From assembly GCA_003508755.1 (NCBI GenBank), contig DNTK01000012.1:1-11057 (forward strand): DNA of 11,057 bases, given 5' to 3'. The notes under the pieces are model-generated. The model was not told the DNA's origin. It saw nothing but the letters and a program-made list of their open reading frames with translations, and searched no databases. Source of the DNA: Bacteroidales bacterium (GTDB taxonomy: Bacteria; Bacteroidota; Bacteroidia; Bacteroidales; UBA10428). A program made the position numbers and the translations under genes. Positions 1 to 5,890 of the stretch are shown here, piece by piece. Each line of letters begins with the position of its first letter. Positions within the stretch are counted from its first letter, which is position 1.

Positions 1-496
1 CAATACGTCCGGCTCCCTGCGATATCTCTTCCTGTATACCTCCGTCGGAAATAAACGCATAGGTTTTATGAGACATCCACTCACCAAACCTTGCTGCAAG
101 AAATCGTTCCGAGATAGCAGCCCCTACAGCCATTACATGCCCTTGCCCTAAAGGACCGGAAGTGTTTTCTACTCCGCGTGCAAAATCTTTTTCTGGATGC
201 CCTGGTGTGGGACTTCCCCACTGACGGAAGTTTTTTATGTCTTCGAGGGAATAATTTCCTGTTAAAGTAAGTATAGAATATAGCATGGGCGACATATGAC
301 CAGGATCGAGAAAGAAGCGATCGCGATTGCGCCACTCCATATCATTGGGATCCCAGTTTAAAAATTCGCTATATAAAACAGAAATGAAATCGGCTCCTCC
401 CATGGCTCCACCCGGATGTCCACTTTTAGCCTTCTCAACCATAGCTACCGATAGAGCTCGAATGTTATCGGCAGCCAGGCTTTGTAATTGATCCAT
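1..496 (-). CDS. tkt: Transketolase, N-terminal part (gene runs off the left edge)
   Basis: This is the first 165 codons of a thiamine-diphosphate-dependent transketolase, the cytoplasmic enzyme that moves two-carbon ketol units between sugar phosphates in the non-oxidative pentose phosphate pathway. It starts at ATG (complement of 494-496) with MDQLQSLAADNIRALS. Family landmarks follow in order: KSGHPGGAMGGAD (conserved His near residue 28), FLDPGHMSPMLY, PGHPE, TSGPLGQG, and the cofactor-binding stretch ISDGGIQEE, which replaces the more usual GDG and is the form I associate with Bacteroidota. Only the start of the pyrophosphate-binding domain is present; the Pyr and C-terminal domains lie outside the window. 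It is divergent from ychF, with its own promoter-like element at 534-541. The frame is open with no defects. Identification is secure. Confidence 0.95.
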   Translation of the reverse strand, partial: MDQLQSLAADNIRALSVAMVEKAKSGHPGGAMGGADFISVLYSEFLNWDPNDMEWRNRDRFFLDPGHMSPMLYSILTLTGNYSLEDIKNFRQWGSPTPGHPEKDFARGVENTSGPLGQGHVMAVGAAISERFLAARFGEWMSHKTYAFISDGGIQEEISQGAGRI

Positions 497-533
497 CGTT
501 ATTGTTAATCAGTTAGACATTGATTTGAGCGTG

Positions 534-541
534 CAAAGATA
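534..541 (-). promoter_or_regulatory. Bacteroidota -7 element for transketolase
   Basis: On the minus strand these bases read TATCTTTG followed by C, an exact match to the Bacteroidota sigma-A -7 consensus TAnnTTTG. A -33 TTTG is not clear at the expected 19-21 bp spacing. The element would put the transcript start about 30 bases before the transketolase ATG. The match is read directly; its use as a promoter is inferred. Confidence 0.5.
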
Positions 542-560
542 AAAAGATAGGGCATACAAT

Positions 561-591
561 TTTAATTCTATCGATTTTAAATGTAATTTTG
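561..591 (+). promoter_or_regulatory. Candidate Bacteroidota promoter for ychF
   Basis: TAATTTTG at 584-591 matches the -7 consensus TAnnTTTG exactly, and TTTA at 561-564 is a three-of-four match to the -33 TTTG with a 19-bp spacer. The predicted transcript would start near 597 and give a leader of about 20 bases without a Shine-Dalgarno sequence, usual in this phylum. Confidence 0.5.
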
Positions 592-619
592 CGGCCAATT
601 AAATTTAAAAGTTTCGCGA

Positions 620-1717
620 ATGGCTTTACAATGTGGTATTGTAGGATTACCAAATGTGGGAAAATCAACCCTTTTTAACTGCTTGTCGAATGCAAAGGCT
701 CAATCGGCAAATTTCCCTTTTTGCACCATCGAGCCTAACCTGGGTGTAATAAATGTTCCCGACCAACGGCTTGAAAAACTTGAGAGTCTGGTTGAACCGG
801 AAAGAGTGGTTCCTGCAACCGTAGAAATTGTTGATATTGCTGGTTTGGTAAAAGGCGCCAGCAAAGGTGAAGGGTTAGGCAATAAATTTCTCAGCAACAT
901 TCGTGACACGAATGCGATTATTCATGTTCTCCGCTGTTTCGACGATGGTAATGTGGTGCATGTTGATGGGAATATTGATCCTATCAGGGACAAGGAAATT
1001 ATTGATACCGAACTTCAGCTAAAAGACCTGGAAACCATCGAAAAAAGGATAGATAAGCTCGAAAAGGAAGGAAAAGGCGGCGATAAAACAGTTAAAAAGA
1101 AAAAAGAACTTGTCGAACATATTAAATCGGTAATCGAACAGGGAAAAAACGCCAGAAGCATCGAATTCGAAGAACAGGAAGATTTATTAATACAAGATAT
1201 GCATTTGCTAACAGCAAAGCCAATTCTTTACGTGTGCAATGTGGATGAGGCATCGGTAAGAGAAGGTAATAAGTATGTTGAACAAGTGAAGGAAATGGCA
1301 GCAAGCGAGAATGCCGAAGTACTGGTTATCGGCGCCAAAATTGAATCGGATATTGCCGAACTCGAAACCTATGAGGAACGCCAGTTATTCCTCGAAGATT
1401 TACAGCTGGCAGAACCCGGGGTAAACAAACTTATCCGGGCAGCCTACAAAATTCTGAACCTACAGACCTTTTTTACTGCCGGCAAAAAGGAAGTACGTGC
1501 CTGGACAGTGAAAATTGGCGCATCGGCACCTCAGGCAGCAGGTGTTATTCATACCGACTTTGAAAAAGGATTTATCCGGGCCGAAGTCATAAAGTATGCC
1601 GACTATGTCGAACTTGGTTCGGAGCAAGCCTGCAAGGATAAAGGAAAGATGAGTATTGAAGGGAAAGAGTATATCGTCAAGGATGGCGATGTAATGCACT
1701 TTCGTTTTAATGTTTAA
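620..1717 (+). CDS. ychF: Redox-responsive P-loop ATPase YchF (Obg family, OLA1-like)
   Basis: This is a complete 365-residue YchF, the usual length for the family. The G1/P-loop GLPNVGKS is at residues 9-16, the G3-type DIAGLVKGAS at 72-81, and the G4 position reads NVDE (207-210) instead of NKxD, the change that gives YchF proteins ATP rather than GTP preference. A charged coiled-coil insert covers about residues 129-190, and a TGS domain about 282-365 (FFTAGKKEVRAW through FRFNV). The protein is cytoplasmic, associates with ribosomes and has been tied to oxidative-stress responses in other bacteria. The ATG at 620 gives the family N-terminus (MALQCGIVGLPN) and lies about 20 bases downstream of the predicted transcript start. 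No clear terminator follows, so read-through into the next gene 71 bases on is possible. Confidence 0.97.
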   Translation: MALQCGIVGLPNVGKSTLFNCLSNAKAQSANFPFCTIEPNLGVINVPDQRLEKLESLVEPERVVPATVEIVDIAGLVKGASKGEGLGNKFLSNIRDTNAIIHVLRCFDDGNVVHVDGNIDPIRDKEIIDTELQLKDLETIEKRIDKLEKEGKGGDKTVKKKKELVEHIKSVIEQGKNARSIEFEEQEDLLIQDMHLLTAKPILYVCNVDEASVREGNKYVEQVKEMAASENAEVLVIGAKIESDIAELETYEERQLFLEDLQLAEPGVNKLIRAAYKILNLQTFFTAGKKEVRAWTVKIGASAPQAAGVIHTDFEKGFIRAEVIKYADYVELGSEQACKDKGKMSIEGKEYIVKDGDVMHFRFNV

Positions 1718-1788
1718 AGCTTTTTTTGCCTGAGCACACTATTTTATTTAAATCGCTGTTTAATTAGCGAATCACTAGAACCATAAAC

Positions 1789-3441
1789 ATGATCAAAATA
1801 ACTTCAAGGTTAACTATTCTGCTCCTTACACTTTTATGGATATGTTCATCTGTTGCCAATGCACAAGGAAAGAAACTGATGACTCCTGAGCAGCCTAAAC
1901 TCATTGTCTTGCTGTCGGTATCTCAATTCAGGCATGATTATATTTCACGCTACTGGGATAAGTTTTCCGATAAGGGTTTTAGAAAACTTGTAAACAGGGG
2001 AACATATTGCAAAAACACCAGCTACAACTATCTAATCAGCGATAAGGGTGTCGGTACCTCTACCATCGTTACGGGCGCCCAGCCAGCTTCGCATGGAATT
2101 GTTGCTGCAAGCTGGTACAGCGATTTAAAAGGACAAATAATTCCTGCCATTTATGACGAAAAAGCAAATACGGTCGGAGGTCCCTTTGAGGCAGGAAAAT
2201 GTTCTCCACACCAATTACTCAGCAGTACATTTTCTGATGAAATCAACCTTTCAAACAATTTTAAATCGAAAGTTATAGGTGTTTCCCTCGAACCTGCCTC
2301 AGCAGTACTAAGTGCCGGTCACACAGCCGATGCTGCTTATTGGTTCGACATACAGAATGGGAATTTTATCAGCAGCAGCTACTACATGGATTCGCTTCCA
2401 GGCTGGGTGGAGGAATTTAATGCCAAGGCATTGCCCGATTCTTACATGGAGCAAGACTGGAATTTATTATTGCCATTGAGCGAATACTCTGAAAGCTTAC
2501 CAGACAATAATGCCTATGAATCGGGATATGACAATGACATTGATTTTCCTTACGATATTTCAGACATAGCCAAAATTTATAATAAAAAAGAACGGTATAG
2601 TATATTAAATACCATTCCATCAGGCAATAACCTTGTAAAAGACTTTGCAATTCATGCCATTGTAAACGATTCGCTGGGTTATGATAAGAATACCGATGTG
2701 TTGTTTATTAATTTCACAGCTACTGAGCAAATTGGACACCTTTTTGGCCCTCTGTCTGTTGAAATGGAAGATGCAGTACTTCGCCTCGATAAAGAGATTG
2801 CACATTTTCTGGAATTTATCGAATCTTATGTAGGTACTGAAAATACCCTGGTGTTATTTACAGCCGAACATGGACTTCCCTATAGTCCTGAATACTTAAC
2901 CGACCATAAAATACCTTCGGGCTATTTTACCTCTCTAAGTGCCGTATCGCTGTTAAAAAGCTACCTGAATAATGTTTATGGAAAAGGCGATTGGATCAAA
3001 GAATACCACACCCAACAAATTTATCTTAATCGCAGCCTGATCGAATCAGCAGATTTAAAATTATCTGATTTTCAAAATGATATTGCCAACCTGATGCTGC
3101 AATTCCATGGAGTACAAAATACACTCACAGCTCACTCTTTACAAAATACCGATTACAGTCATGGAGCATTTCATAAGATCCAAAACGGCTACAACCAAAA
3201 ACGATCGGGAGATGTTATTATTCATCTTAAACATGGTTGGATTGAAAAGCATGGAAGAGAAATTGTTTCCTATGGCACTGACACTCGAATTCCACTGATT
3301 TGGTACGGCTGGAAAATCAAACGTAAAACAATTATTTCTCCTGTTGACCTTATTGATATAGCACCCACCATATCAGTGCTGTTGGATATTTCATATCCAA
3401 ACGCCTCTACCGGAGTTCCGATCGAAGAAATTATTCAGTAA
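1789..3441 (+). CDS. Secreted PafA-type alkaline phosphatase/phosphodiesterase superfamily protein, probably catalytically inactive
   Basis: This 550-residue protein has a Sec signal peptide (basic MIKITSR, hydrophobic 8-20, likely cleavage ANA|Q at 25/26, leaving an N-terminal Gln as in many Bacteroidota exported proteins), so it should be periplasmic or exported. There is no lipobox. Its length and block order match PafA, the Pi-irrepressible alkaline phosphatase of flavobacteria: VSQFRHDY (44-51), TGAQPASHGI (95-104), SAGHTADAAYWFD (175-187), ATEQIGHLFGP (311-321), LRLDKEI (331-337), FTAEHG (357-362), TRIPLIWYG (499-507). Against remembered PafA numbering, the metal ligand Asp38 is Ser45, nucleophile Thr79 is Lys86, Asn100 is Ala107, Lys162 is Glu168, Arg164 is Ala170, Asp305 is Glu313, Asp352 is Glu360 and His486 is Arg500; only His317 and His361 persist. 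The frame is intact, so I infer a maintained pseudoenzyme, or one with altered chemistry, not a decaying gene. The family assignment is strong; the inactivity is inferred from a manual alignment. Confidence 0.85.
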   Translation: MIKITSRLTILLLTLLWICSSVANAQGKKLMTPEQPKLIVLLSVSQFRHDYISRYWDKFSDKGFRKLVNRGTYCKNTSYNYLISDKGVGTSTIVTGAQPASHGIVAASWYSDLKGQIIPAIYDEKANTVGGPFEAGKCSPHQLLSSTFSDEINLSNNFKSKVIGVSLEPASAVLSAGHTADAAYWFDIQNGNFISSSYYMDSLPGWVEEFNAKALPDSYMEQDWNLLLPLSEYSESLPDNNAYESGYDNDIDFPYDISDIAKIYNKKERYSILNTIPSGNNLVKDFAIHAIVNDSLGYDKNTDVLFINFTATEQIGHLFGPLSVEMEDAVLRLDKEIAHFLEFIESYVGTENTLVLFTAEHGLPYSPEYLTDHKIPSGYFTSLSAVSLLKSYLNNVYGKGDWIKEYHTQQIYLNRSLIESADLKLSDFQNDIANLMLQFHGVQNTLTAHSLQNTDYSHGAFHKIQNGYNQKRSGDVIIHLKHGWIEKHGREIVSYGTDTRIPLIWYGWKIKRKTIISPVDLIDIAPTISVLLDISYPNASTGVPIEEIIQ

Positions 3442-3456
3442 ATTGATATATACAAT

Positions 3457-3496
3457 AAAATACTTGTCAGCTTTAAAAAACCTGGCAGGTATTTTT
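3457..3496 (+). terminator. Intrinsic terminator of the phosphatase-like gene
   Basis: The arms 3457-3470 and 3482-3495 pair over 14 bp around an 11-base loop and end in a T-run (3492-3496). Two of the pairs are G:U when read as plus-strand RNA and would be A:C mismatches on the minus strand. The structure is therefore tuned for plus-strand transcription, which fits its place 16 bases after the stop codon. Confidence 0.75.
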
Positions 3497-3510
3497 ATAG
3501 TGACAGAAAC

Positions 3511-3596
3511 ATGCATCCCTACGATATGCGTTATTGGGATGCCCGCTTGTCATCCGACAGGATTAGACCAGTGAATTCCTTTTAGCTTCAATCCTG
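3511..3596. repeat. Cluster of short perfect inverted repeats
   Basis: Two perfect 7-bp inverted repeats lie next to each other in non-coding DNA: GCATCCC (3513-3519) with GGGATGC (3536-3542), loop 16, and CAGGATT (3558-3564) with AATCCTG (3590-3596), loop 25. The stretch is more GC-rich than the flanking intergenic DNA. It resembles a dispersed extragenic palindromic element, but with one copy in view this cannot be proven. It is downstream of both converging transcription units, beyond the terminators at 3457-3496 and 3614-3645. Confidence 0.35.
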
Positions 3597-3613
3597 AAGA
3601 ATCCGGCTAATAC

Positions 3614-3645
3614 AAAAAAACCGGGGAGTAACCACACTCCCCGGT
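3614..3645 (-). terminator. Strong intrinsic terminator, minus strand
   Basis: ACCGGGGAGT (3620-3629) pairs perfectly with ACTCCCCGGT (3636-3645) over 10 bp with a 6-base loop. On the minus strand the stem is followed directly by seven T (complement of the A-run 3614-3620). No T-run follows on the plus strand, so it acts on minus-strand transcripts: the candidate small RNA and/or read-through from the mutY-to-GGGPS operon. Confidence 0.85.
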
Positions 3646-3745
3646 AAACCACAAAACTACTAACTAAACCAACTTGGGCAAAATTTTAATAAGCTTTGAA
3701 ACTTATATAATTTCTTTCGTTGTATTCTATCTCCTATTACGTCGG
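3614..3745 (-). ncRNA. Candidate small RNA of about 130 nt with its own promoter and terminator
   Basis: On the minus strand, a promoter-like element (3751-3781) is followed after about 100 bases by a strong GC-rich hairpin and a run of seven T. The segment between has no ATG on that strand and no usable reading frame. It is purine/AT-rich at the 5' side and contains the short self-complementary words AAGCTT and AAAATTTT. The arrangement fits a free-standing small RNA, but it could also be the processed 3' end of the long upstream operon, whose last gene stops at 3954. I do not recognise it as a known RNA family. The 5' end is estimated as about 7 bases past the -7 element. Confidence 0.45.
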
Positions 3746-3750
3746 TTACC

Positions 3751-3781
3751 GAAAGGTAGTTATTTATATTAGATTAACAAT
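3751..3781 (-). promoter_or_regulatory. Candidate promoter of the small RNA
   Basis: The minus strand reads ATTG (complement of 3778-3781), a 19-bp spacer, then TACCTTTC (complement of 3751-3758). This is one base from ideal at the -33 box and one from ideal at the -7 box of the TTTG/N19-21/TAnnTTTG promoter. The same bases can form a small TACC-GAAA-GGTA hairpin, so an RNA role cannot be excluded. Confidence 0.4.
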
Positions 3782-3953
3782 TGGTTTTATGTGACAAACG
3801 GGCGGAAATTATCAACAAAAAATAATGGACGTTTAAAACCAATCCCTTTTCTTAAATGGTAATCGTATTTACTTTTATTTAGAATAAATAAAAACAATGG
3901 GCGCCGCGTTTTATGCACCTTTCAGGTAAGATATTGATTTTAATATACGCAGA
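3782..3953. other. Intergenic remainder downstream of the GGGPS gene
   Basis: No gene is seen here. The only structure is an AT-only hairpin, TTTTATTT (3873-3880) with AAATAAAA (3886-3893), plus a GGCGCC palindrome at 3900-3905. Neither has the features of a good terminator, so the GGGPS transcript may continue to the strong terminator at 3614-3645. Confidence 0.5.
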
Positions 3954-4673
3954 TTAATGCCGTAGAATTTTTGAGAGTATATGAAGTATGTCAATGTTTT
4001 TTTCGACTGCATTTCCGACCACTGCTGTATCAGCTCCCGCATCAAAAGCTGTCTTTAATTTTTGGGTTGTATCTAATCCCCCACCAACAATTAACGGAAC
4101 AGAGATATTCTTTTTAACTTCTGAAATAATCTTTTCGGAAACCGGATTTATTGCGCCACTTCCAGCTTCCAGATAGATGACCTTATTTCCAAGCATTTCG
4201 GCCGCCAGGCTTGTGGCAACCACCAGGTCTGGTTTATTCGCAGGAATGGGTCTGGTATTGCTCACATATTCCACCGAACTAACAGTTCCCCCATCAATTA
4301 AGACATACCCGGTAGGAATTACTTCAATACCCGATTGCTTGATAAACGGTGCCGCCTGTACATGGTTACCAATAAGGTAGTCAGGGTTACGGCCAGATAC
4401 CAGCGATAAAAGCAATAAAGCATCGGCTTTATTGCTAAGCTGCAGCAAACTTCCAGGAAAAAGAAGTATGGGTAAATGTGTATGTTTCTTTATGGTTTCA
4501 ATGGTGGAATCGATAGAGGTTCCCATTAACGAGCCTCCGATAAAAATCATACTTATTCCTGTCTCATTCGCTGCGTGAATGGTTGCGATAATGGCAGAAA
4601 GGTTAAGTTTATCGGGATCAATGAGTAAGACTAATTTCTTACCTGGTGCTGCTATTTTATCGTAAAGTGTCAT
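3954..4673 (-). CDS. Geranylgeranylglyceryl/heptaprenylglyceryl phosphate synthase (GGGPS/PcrB family)
   Basis: This 239-residue TIM-barrel prenyltransferase joins a polyprenyl diphosphate to sn-glycerol 1-phosphate, the first committed step to archaeal-type ether lipids; Bacteroidota carry a bacterial branch. Visible motifs are IDPDK (18-22), GGS (46-48), FPGS (72-75), SGRNPDYLIG (93-102), YLEAGSGA (167-174, phosphate/glycerol-phosphate site), VGGGLD (196-201) and VGNAVE (219-224), all in the expected order. It is cytoplasmic, possibly membrane-peripheral. The ATG directly abuts the stop codon of the PPTase gene (TAA then ATG), which predicts translational coupling. It is the last gene of the minus-strand run. 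The chain length of the prenyl substrate cannot be read by eye, and the physiological role in this phylum is still unclear to me. Confidence 0.92.
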   Translation of the reverse strand: MTLYDKIAAPGKKLVLLIDPDKLNLSAIIATIHAANETGISMIFIGGSLMGTSIDSTIETIKKHTHLPILLFPGSLLQLSNKADALLLLSLVSGRNPDYLIGNHVQAAPFIKQSGIEVIPTGYVLIDGGTVSSVEYVSNTRPIPANKPDLVVATSLAAEMLGNKVIYLEAGSGAINPVSEKIISEVKKNISVPLIVGGGLDTTQKLKTAFDAGADTAVVGNAVEKNIDILHILSKILRH

Positions 4674-5306
4674 TTATTTCGAGCTGTATACCAGCACATG
4701 ATCCTTTATGGTAAAATAACGCATTAAGAATTTGTCGTGCCAGAATTTATTATCGACCCATCCATAAATCTCACCACACTCATCCGGCTCAAATGGCTCA
4801 AGAGTAAGGTTTTTTCTGAAATTGATATCCTGTTTATCGCATAGTTTATAGAGGGCTTCTTTAGCACACCAATGAATGTACATATGGAATTTCTGTTTTG
4901 AAGGATCGTCTACGATGAATTCGTCCTCGTTCAAAAATTTATGAGCCACTTTTTCAATGTTATGCGACATGTATTCCAAGTCGAGTCCTATTTTCTTATT
5001 TTTACTGAGCATGATGGCAGTTAAATCGCGCGAATGTGATATACTGATATTCATGTCGGAATTAAAAAGAAAAGGCTTTCGCTGGTCGTTGTAAACAATC
5101 TGTGTTGGTTTACCCCGCAACTCCCTCAGTAATCGCCGCACGCTCAGCCACTCTAATTGTCTGTTCTCACTTTTATATTCGTCCAGCTTCTTTTTCTCAC
5201 CGGGGAAGAAATGAATCTTGGAATACATTTCTTCAAAAGATTCGCTGATTTCCCAAATTCCCAATTGGCAATCGTTGTATACAATTTGATTATAAATTAT
5301 AGGCAT
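4674..5306 (-). CDS. 4'-phosphopantetheinyl transferase superfamily protein
   Basis: This 210-residue enzyme should transfer phosphopantetheine from CoA to a serine of acyl- or peptidyl-carrier proteins. The diagnostic motifs are present: SISHS (88-92), GLDLEYM (107-113, with Asp109 and Glu111 as Mg2+ ligands) and WCAKEALYK (146-154, with Glu150 and Lys154). The two-part layout, with an N-terminal half containing RRLLRELRGKP (57-67) and NDQRKPFL (73-80), suits the Sfp/AcpT-like group better than the short trimeric AcpS. It lies 5 bases after gldD and is immediately followed by the GGGPS gene, so it is in the operon. No PKS/NRPS genes are near, so the likely client is the fatty-acid ACP; that is inference. 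Confidence 0.9.
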   Translation of the reverse strand: MPIIYNQIVYNDCQLGIWEISESFEEMYSKIHFFPGEKKKLDEYKSENRQLEWLSVRRLLRELRGKPTQIVYNDQRKPFLFNSDMNISISHSRDLTAIMLSKNKKIGLDLEYMSHNIEKVAHKFLNEDEFIVDDPSKQKFHMYIHWCAKEALYKLCDKQDINFRKNLTLEPFEPDECGEIYGWVDNKFWHDKFLMRYFTIKDHVLVYSSK

Positions 5307-5311
5307 AAAAT

Positions 5312-5884
5312 TTACTTCCAGGAGAGTGATTTTGTCAAATGTACAATATCTTGCTGAAAAAACTCAATGGCAGGGGCAAGAGAATCCTTATTTGGAATTG
5401 CCGAGAAGTAAAGTGAACCCGTTAAGAAGTGTCTGGTGCTATCGGTTACAAAGAAAGTGGTGGTTGAAGCCGTATTTCCCGAAAGATTATAAATAATGCC
5501 ATAAACCTTTTCCTTATGCCCTATGACAATATTTTCTTCAATATCATCTGCCTTAATGATATGTTTATATACAAGTGTTCGGACATCTTCCATATGAATG
5601 GCCAGGTTACCATCAAGCTCTTTATAGGTTAGGTAAAGTGTGGCATGGTAGTCGCTAAAGTTAATATTAAACCAGCAGGGCTCTGCAAAAACACCCTCCA
5701 CTTGTTTTATTTCACCATATACAGGATATTCGAAGGTATAGGGGCAGGAACTATCGTATACCTGGTATTTTTTCTCGGGCAAAGATATTCTGAAATAACC
5801 GCGAGGTTTAGGCGTAGGAGATTGAACGCAAGAAAATATAAATATAGAAAGTATGAATAACAATATTACCTTTTGAACTCTCAT
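5312..5884 (-). CDS. gldD: Gliding motility lipoprotein GldD
   Basis: This 190-residue protein has a lipoprotein signal peptide: MRVQK, a hydrophobic stretch 6-18, then IFSC with the lipidation Cys at 19. The mature part opens with the GldD hallmark PKPRGYFRISLPEKKY (25-40) and continues with CPYTFEYPVYGEI (47-59). In Flavobacterium johnsoniae, GldD is needed for gliding and functions connected to the type IX secretion machinery, but its exact role is not settled. The gene sits 6 bases after gldE, its usual partner, and 5 bases before the PPTase gene. The ATG at 5884 is the only start that provides the complete signal peptide. Whether this organism glides cannot be told, because gldD/gldE also occur in non-gliding members of the phylum. 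Confidence 0.93.
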   Translation of the reverse strand: MRVQKVILLFILSIFIFSCVQSPTPKPRGYFRISLPEKKYQVYDSSCPYTFEYPVYGEIKQVEGVFAEPCWFNINFSDYHATLYLTYKELDGNLAIHMEDVRTLVYKHIIKADDIEENIVIGHKEKVYGIIYNLSGNTASTTTFFVTDSTRHFLTGSLYFSAIPNKDSLAPAIEFFQQDIVHLTKSLSWK

Positions 5885-5890
5885 TCTGCC

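Noticed and set aside
81..335. An 84-codon minus-strand frame overlapping the transketolase gene.
   Set aside because: The overlapping transketolase frame contains all family motifs; the other frame translates to an Arg/Ser/Cys-rich string typical of a shadow frame.
1719..1756. Possible promoter for the phosphatase-like gene: TTTG at 1725-1728 with a TAAATCGC box 20 bp further on.
   Set aside because: The -7 box keeps only TA and one T of the consensus; with a 71-base gap, read-through from ychF is equally likely.
1753..1770. Small inverted repeat TCGCT / AGCGA between ychF and the phosphatase-like gene.
   Set aside because: The stem is only 5 bp with no T-run, too weak for a terminator and no evidence of a regulator site.
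3511..3585. A 24-codon frame on the plus strand, ATG to TAG (starts MHPYDMRYWDAR).
   Set aside because: It overlaps the inverted repeats, lies after the phosphatase terminator with no promoter match upstream, and has no recognisable family; it is more likely a by-product of the palindromic sequence.
3873..3893. AT-only hairpin TTTTATTT / AAATAAAA downstream of the GGGPS gene.
   Set aside because: It has no G or C in the stem and no distinct T-run after it, so it is not a credible terminator; expected by chance in AT-rich DNA.
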